Source: Kurthia sibirica
GTDB taxonomy: Bacteria; Bacillota; Bacilli; Bacillales_A; Planococcaceae
Assembly: GCF_003143975.1 (NCBI RefSeq)
Contig: NZ_QFVR01000011.1
Location: 1-64,000, forward strand
Length of the DNA: 64,000 nucleotides
Direction: 5' to 3'
A program made the position numbers and the translations under genes. This document shows positions 62,030 to 64,000 of the stretch, in pieces. The notes below the pieces were generated by a model that was not told the origin of the DNA, made no database searches, and was given only the letters and a program-made list of their open reading frames with translations. Each line of letters opens with the position of its first letter. Positions within the stretch are counted from its first letter, which is position 1.

Positions 62030-63022
62030 ATGTTTGTAAAAGATATTGGCATTGATCTCGGTACATCGAATATTTTAGTTTATTTAGAGGGGAGTGGAAT
62101 CGTCATAAATGAACCATCCATAATCGCAATTGACACCAAGACGAGAGCAGTTATTGCCGTCGGTGAAGCTGCAAAATTAATGGAAGGGAGAACTCCTAGT
62201 AATATCTCAACATATCGTCCGCTAAAGTCAGGAGCGATTACTGATTTAGATATGATGGAAAAACTCATTAGTGCCCTACTTGCAAAAGTACCCATGATAA
62301 AAAAACGTAAAATTAAACGCGTATTAATTTGTTGCCCAACGAATAATACCAATATAGAATTTAAGACAATTCAAGATATCGGAGCAAAACTAGCACGGAA
62401 CGATGTCATCGTAGAGCGTGAATCAAAGGTAGCGGCAATCGGAGCAGGACTTGATATTAGTCAGTCTGCTGGCAATATGATGATCGATATCGGTGGAGGA
62501 ACAACAGATATTGCCATTTTGTCGCTTGGTGATATTGTTTCATCGGTTTCCTTGAAAATTGGCGGTACAGATTTTGATAATGATGTACTGAATTACATCA
62601 AAAAGAAGCGGAATTTAATCATTGGACAACAAACAGCTGAACGAGTGAAAATTGAAGTAGGAACGGTTTATTTAGGGATAAAAAATGATACAATAAAAAT
62701 TACAGGTAGAGATATCGTCAGTGGATTACCACGTAGCACAGAAATCACATCACAAGACGTCTATATGGCTTGTAAAGAGAAGGTTGGCTACATACTTCAA
62801 GCGATTAAAAGTGTCCTGGAGATAACGCCTCCTGAGCTGTCAGCAGACCTCATCGAACACGGTATCATCCTAACCGGTGGTGGCGCTTATATGCCAGGTC
62901 TTCGTGAATTGCTCACCGAAGAATTACAACTGCCCATACATAGAGCAGAATTCCCGTTGGAATGTGTCATTAAGGGTACGGAATTACTATTAAATAATGC
63001 ATATATCATTTCAAATAAATAA
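62030..63022 (+). CDS. mbl: MreB-like actin Mbl, divergent
   Basis: A 330-residue bacterial actin guiding peripheral wall synthesis. Phosphate-1 motif GIDLGTSN, phosphate-2 DIGGGTTDIAI and adenosine motif ILTGGGAYMPG are intact. Its second half (KVAAIGAGLDISQSAGNMMIDIGGG, GRDIVSGLPR, LEITPPELSADLIEHG) is clearly Mbl-like, as is ICCPTN. The normally conserved EEPKV segment reads RESKV, so one Glu and the Pro are replaced. It lies directly before flhO as mbl does in B. subtilis. GAAGGGG precedes the ATG. Confidence 0.83.
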   Translation: MFVKDIGIDLGTSNILVYLEGSGIVINEPSIIAIDTKTRAVIAVGEAAKLMEGRTPSNISTYRPLKSGAITDLDMMEKLISALLAKVPMIKKRKIKRVLICCPTNNTNIEFKTIQDIGAKLARNDVIVERESKVAAIGAGLDISQSAGNMMIDIGGGTTDIAILSLGDIVSSVSLKIGGTDFDNDVLNYIKKKRNLIIGQQTAERVKIEVGTVYLGIKNDTIKITGRDIVSGLPRSTEITSQDVYMACKEKVGYILQAIKSVLEITPPELSADLIEHGIILTGGGAYMPGLRELLTEELQLPIHRAEFPLECVIKGTELLLNNAYIISNK

Positions 63023-63072
63023 CTTTTAGCCGAAAATAATAGTAGTGATTGAAAAATGAGAGGATGAAATGC

Positions 63073-63912
63073 ATGTTTAGAGGTTTTTACACAGCATCAA
63101 GCGGCATGATCGCGCAACAAAGACGTACAGAAATGCTATCAAATAATATTTCCAATGCCAATACACCCGGTTTTAAAGCTGATCAATCCACCGTTCGATC
63201 TTTTCCAGATATGCTGATGTCAGCCGTTCAAAAAAAAGGAAATGCATCTTTAGAAAATGGCTTCAATCCAAGTAGTATACAGACTATTGGTGGCCTAAAT
63301 ACAGGTGTTTATCTTCAAGAAACATTACCTAATTTTATGCAAGGTTCTATCGTTGAAACATCAAATAACACAGATTTGGCTTTATTAAATGGTGATCTTC
63401 CAACGAATGCAGAAACGGGCGAACAAGCGTCAGTCTTTTTCACAGTTCAAGCAGAAGATGGTGGCCAAGCATATACGCGTAACGGTAACTTTACATTGGA
63501 CGGCGAAGGTTTTTTGACGACGCCTAATGGCAACTATGTTTTAGATGACGAAAATGCTAGAATTCAATTACAAAATGATGATTTTAAAGTAACTAAAAAT
63601 GGGGATATCATCGTTGAGAATCAAAGAGTGGCACGCATCGGTATCGCCTATTCTGAGACACCATATGAACTAGCGAAAAAAAATAATGGCTTGTTTTTCA
63701 CACCAAATAATACGAATCTACCAAACGCTTATACTGTTCCGAATATTTCATTCAGCACAGAACAGGGCTATACGGAAGGATCCAATGTAGATTCAGCTCA
63801 AACAATGACAGATATGATGACAGCGTATAGAGCTTTTGAAGCCAACCAAAAAGTATTGCAAGCTTATGATCGTAGCATGGAAAAAGCAGTTAATGAAATC
63901 GGCAGAGTATAA
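63073..63912 (+). CDS. flhO: Flagellar hook-basal body rod protein FlhO (FlgG/FlgF family)
   Basis: A 279-residue secreted axial component of the flagellar rod. It begins MFRGFYTASSGMIAQQRRTEMLSNNISNANTPG, cut to the rod-protein signature SNNISNANTPGFKAD. The middle has YTRNGNFTLDGEGFLTTPNG, and the C-terminal coil has MMTAYRAFEANQKVLQAYD. ATG 63073 has AGAGGA upstream; the frame from 63049 lacks a site. flhP follows after 14 bases. Confidence 0.95.
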   Translation: MFRGFYTASSGMIAQQRRTEMLSNNISNANTPGFKADQSTVRSFPDMLMSAVQKKGNASLENGFNPSSIQTIGGLNTGVYLQETLPNFMQGSIVETSNNTDLALLNGDLPTNAETGEQASVFFTVQAEDGGQAYTRNGNFTLDGEGFLTTPNGNYVLDDENARIQLQNDDFKVTKNGDIIVENQRVARIGIAYSETPYELAKKNNGLFFTPNNTNLPNAYTVPNISFSTEQGYTEGSNVDSAQTMTDMMTAYRAFEANQKVLQAYDRSMEKAVNEIGRV

Positions 63913-63926
63913 GGAGGCGTTACATA

Positions 63927-64000
63927 ATGTTACGAACAATGTTATCGGCAACGAATACGATGTCGCAGCTACAAAATAAATTAGATACAATCAGCAATAA
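63927..64000 (+). CDS. flhP: Flagellar hook-basal body protein FlhP, 5' end only
   Basis: The gene starts at ATG 63927 with AAGGAGG upstream and runs off the window. The 24 visible residues, MLRTMLSATNTMSQLQNKLD then TISN, have the N-terminal helix of rod proteins. Its position after flhO identifies it as FlhP. Truncation is due to the window edge, not a mutation. Confidence 0.85.
   Translation, partial: MLRTMLSATNTMSQLQNKLDTISN

Overview
The window is an AT-rich (roughly 38-39 % GC by eye), gene-dense, almost entirely plus-strand piece of a Bacillales chromosome. Gene order follows the Bacillus subtilis argS / fadF-acdA / rpoE-pyrG / spo0F-fbaA-fsa-murAB-glpX-rho-rpmE-tdk-prfA-prmC-ywlC-ywlE-rpiB-ywlG-glyA-upp / atpIBEFHAGDC / ywzB-murAA / mbl-flhO-flhP backbone. 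The sporulation genes that B. subtilis carries in this backbone are absent: spoIIR between prmC and ywlC, and spoIID, spoIIQ and spoIIID between murAA and mbl. Flagellar genes and a chemotaxis receptor are present. This suggests a motile, non-sporulating member of the Planococcaceae; Kurthia is my best guess, but that is inference. spo0F is nevertheless retained.

Layout. 1-2.6 kb: tautomerase, YwhD and a membrane GGDEF protein. 2.8-4.9 kb: ywiB-argS. 5.0-14.5 kb: a compact 12-gene cobalamin uptake and salvage operon with mostly overlapping genes (btuF, btuC, btuD-cbiZ fusion, cbiB, cobD, cobU, cobS, cobC, a small cobU paralogue, pduO, cblT, cblS). 14.7-24.8 kb: acyl-CoA / short-chain acid catabolism (fadF, thiolase, 3-hydroxybutyryl-CoA dehydrogenase, two acyl-CoA dehydrogenases) ending in icmF, an adenosylcobalamin-dependent fused isobutyryl-CoA mutase. 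The salvage operon therefore lies beside a gene that uses its product. 25-27.5 kb: rpoE and pyrG, the latter with a leader attenuator. 28-32.3 kb: a membrane-anchored DUF6583-like protein and a three-gene ABC exporter cassette, in the place where B. subtilis has ywjG. 32.4-43.9 kb: spo0F, central carbon genes, murAB, rho, rpmE, tdk, prfA-prmC and ywlC. 44-51.9 kb: a TetR regulator, ywlE, an MCP, rpiB, ywlG, glyA, a small COX1-like membrane protein, upp and mnaA. 52-59.5 kb: the complete F1Fo ATP synthase operon. 59.6-64 kb: ywzB, murAA, a divergent mbl and flhO, with flhP cut by the window end.

Regulatory signals readable from sequence: many intrinsic terminators; a pyrG promoter whose initial transcript starts GGGC and whose terminator has a C/U-rich 5' arm (reiterative-transcription attenuation as in B. 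subtilis); four perfect DnaA boxes upstream of ywlC; two 14-bp perfect palindromes 21 bp apart over the fadF promoter; a cre-like site over the thiolase promoter; a palindrome over the TetR gene promoter; interleaved inverted repeats upstream of murAA; and an unexplained structured, terminator-ended stretch at about 1.1-1.3 kb.

No rRNA, tRNA, CRISPR array, insertion sequence or prophage was seen. I did not find a convincing wholly new system. The most unusual parts are the riboswitch-less B12 salvage operon with its degenerate CobU paralogue, the DUF6583/ABC cassette, the tandem operators at fadF and the structured intergenic regions.
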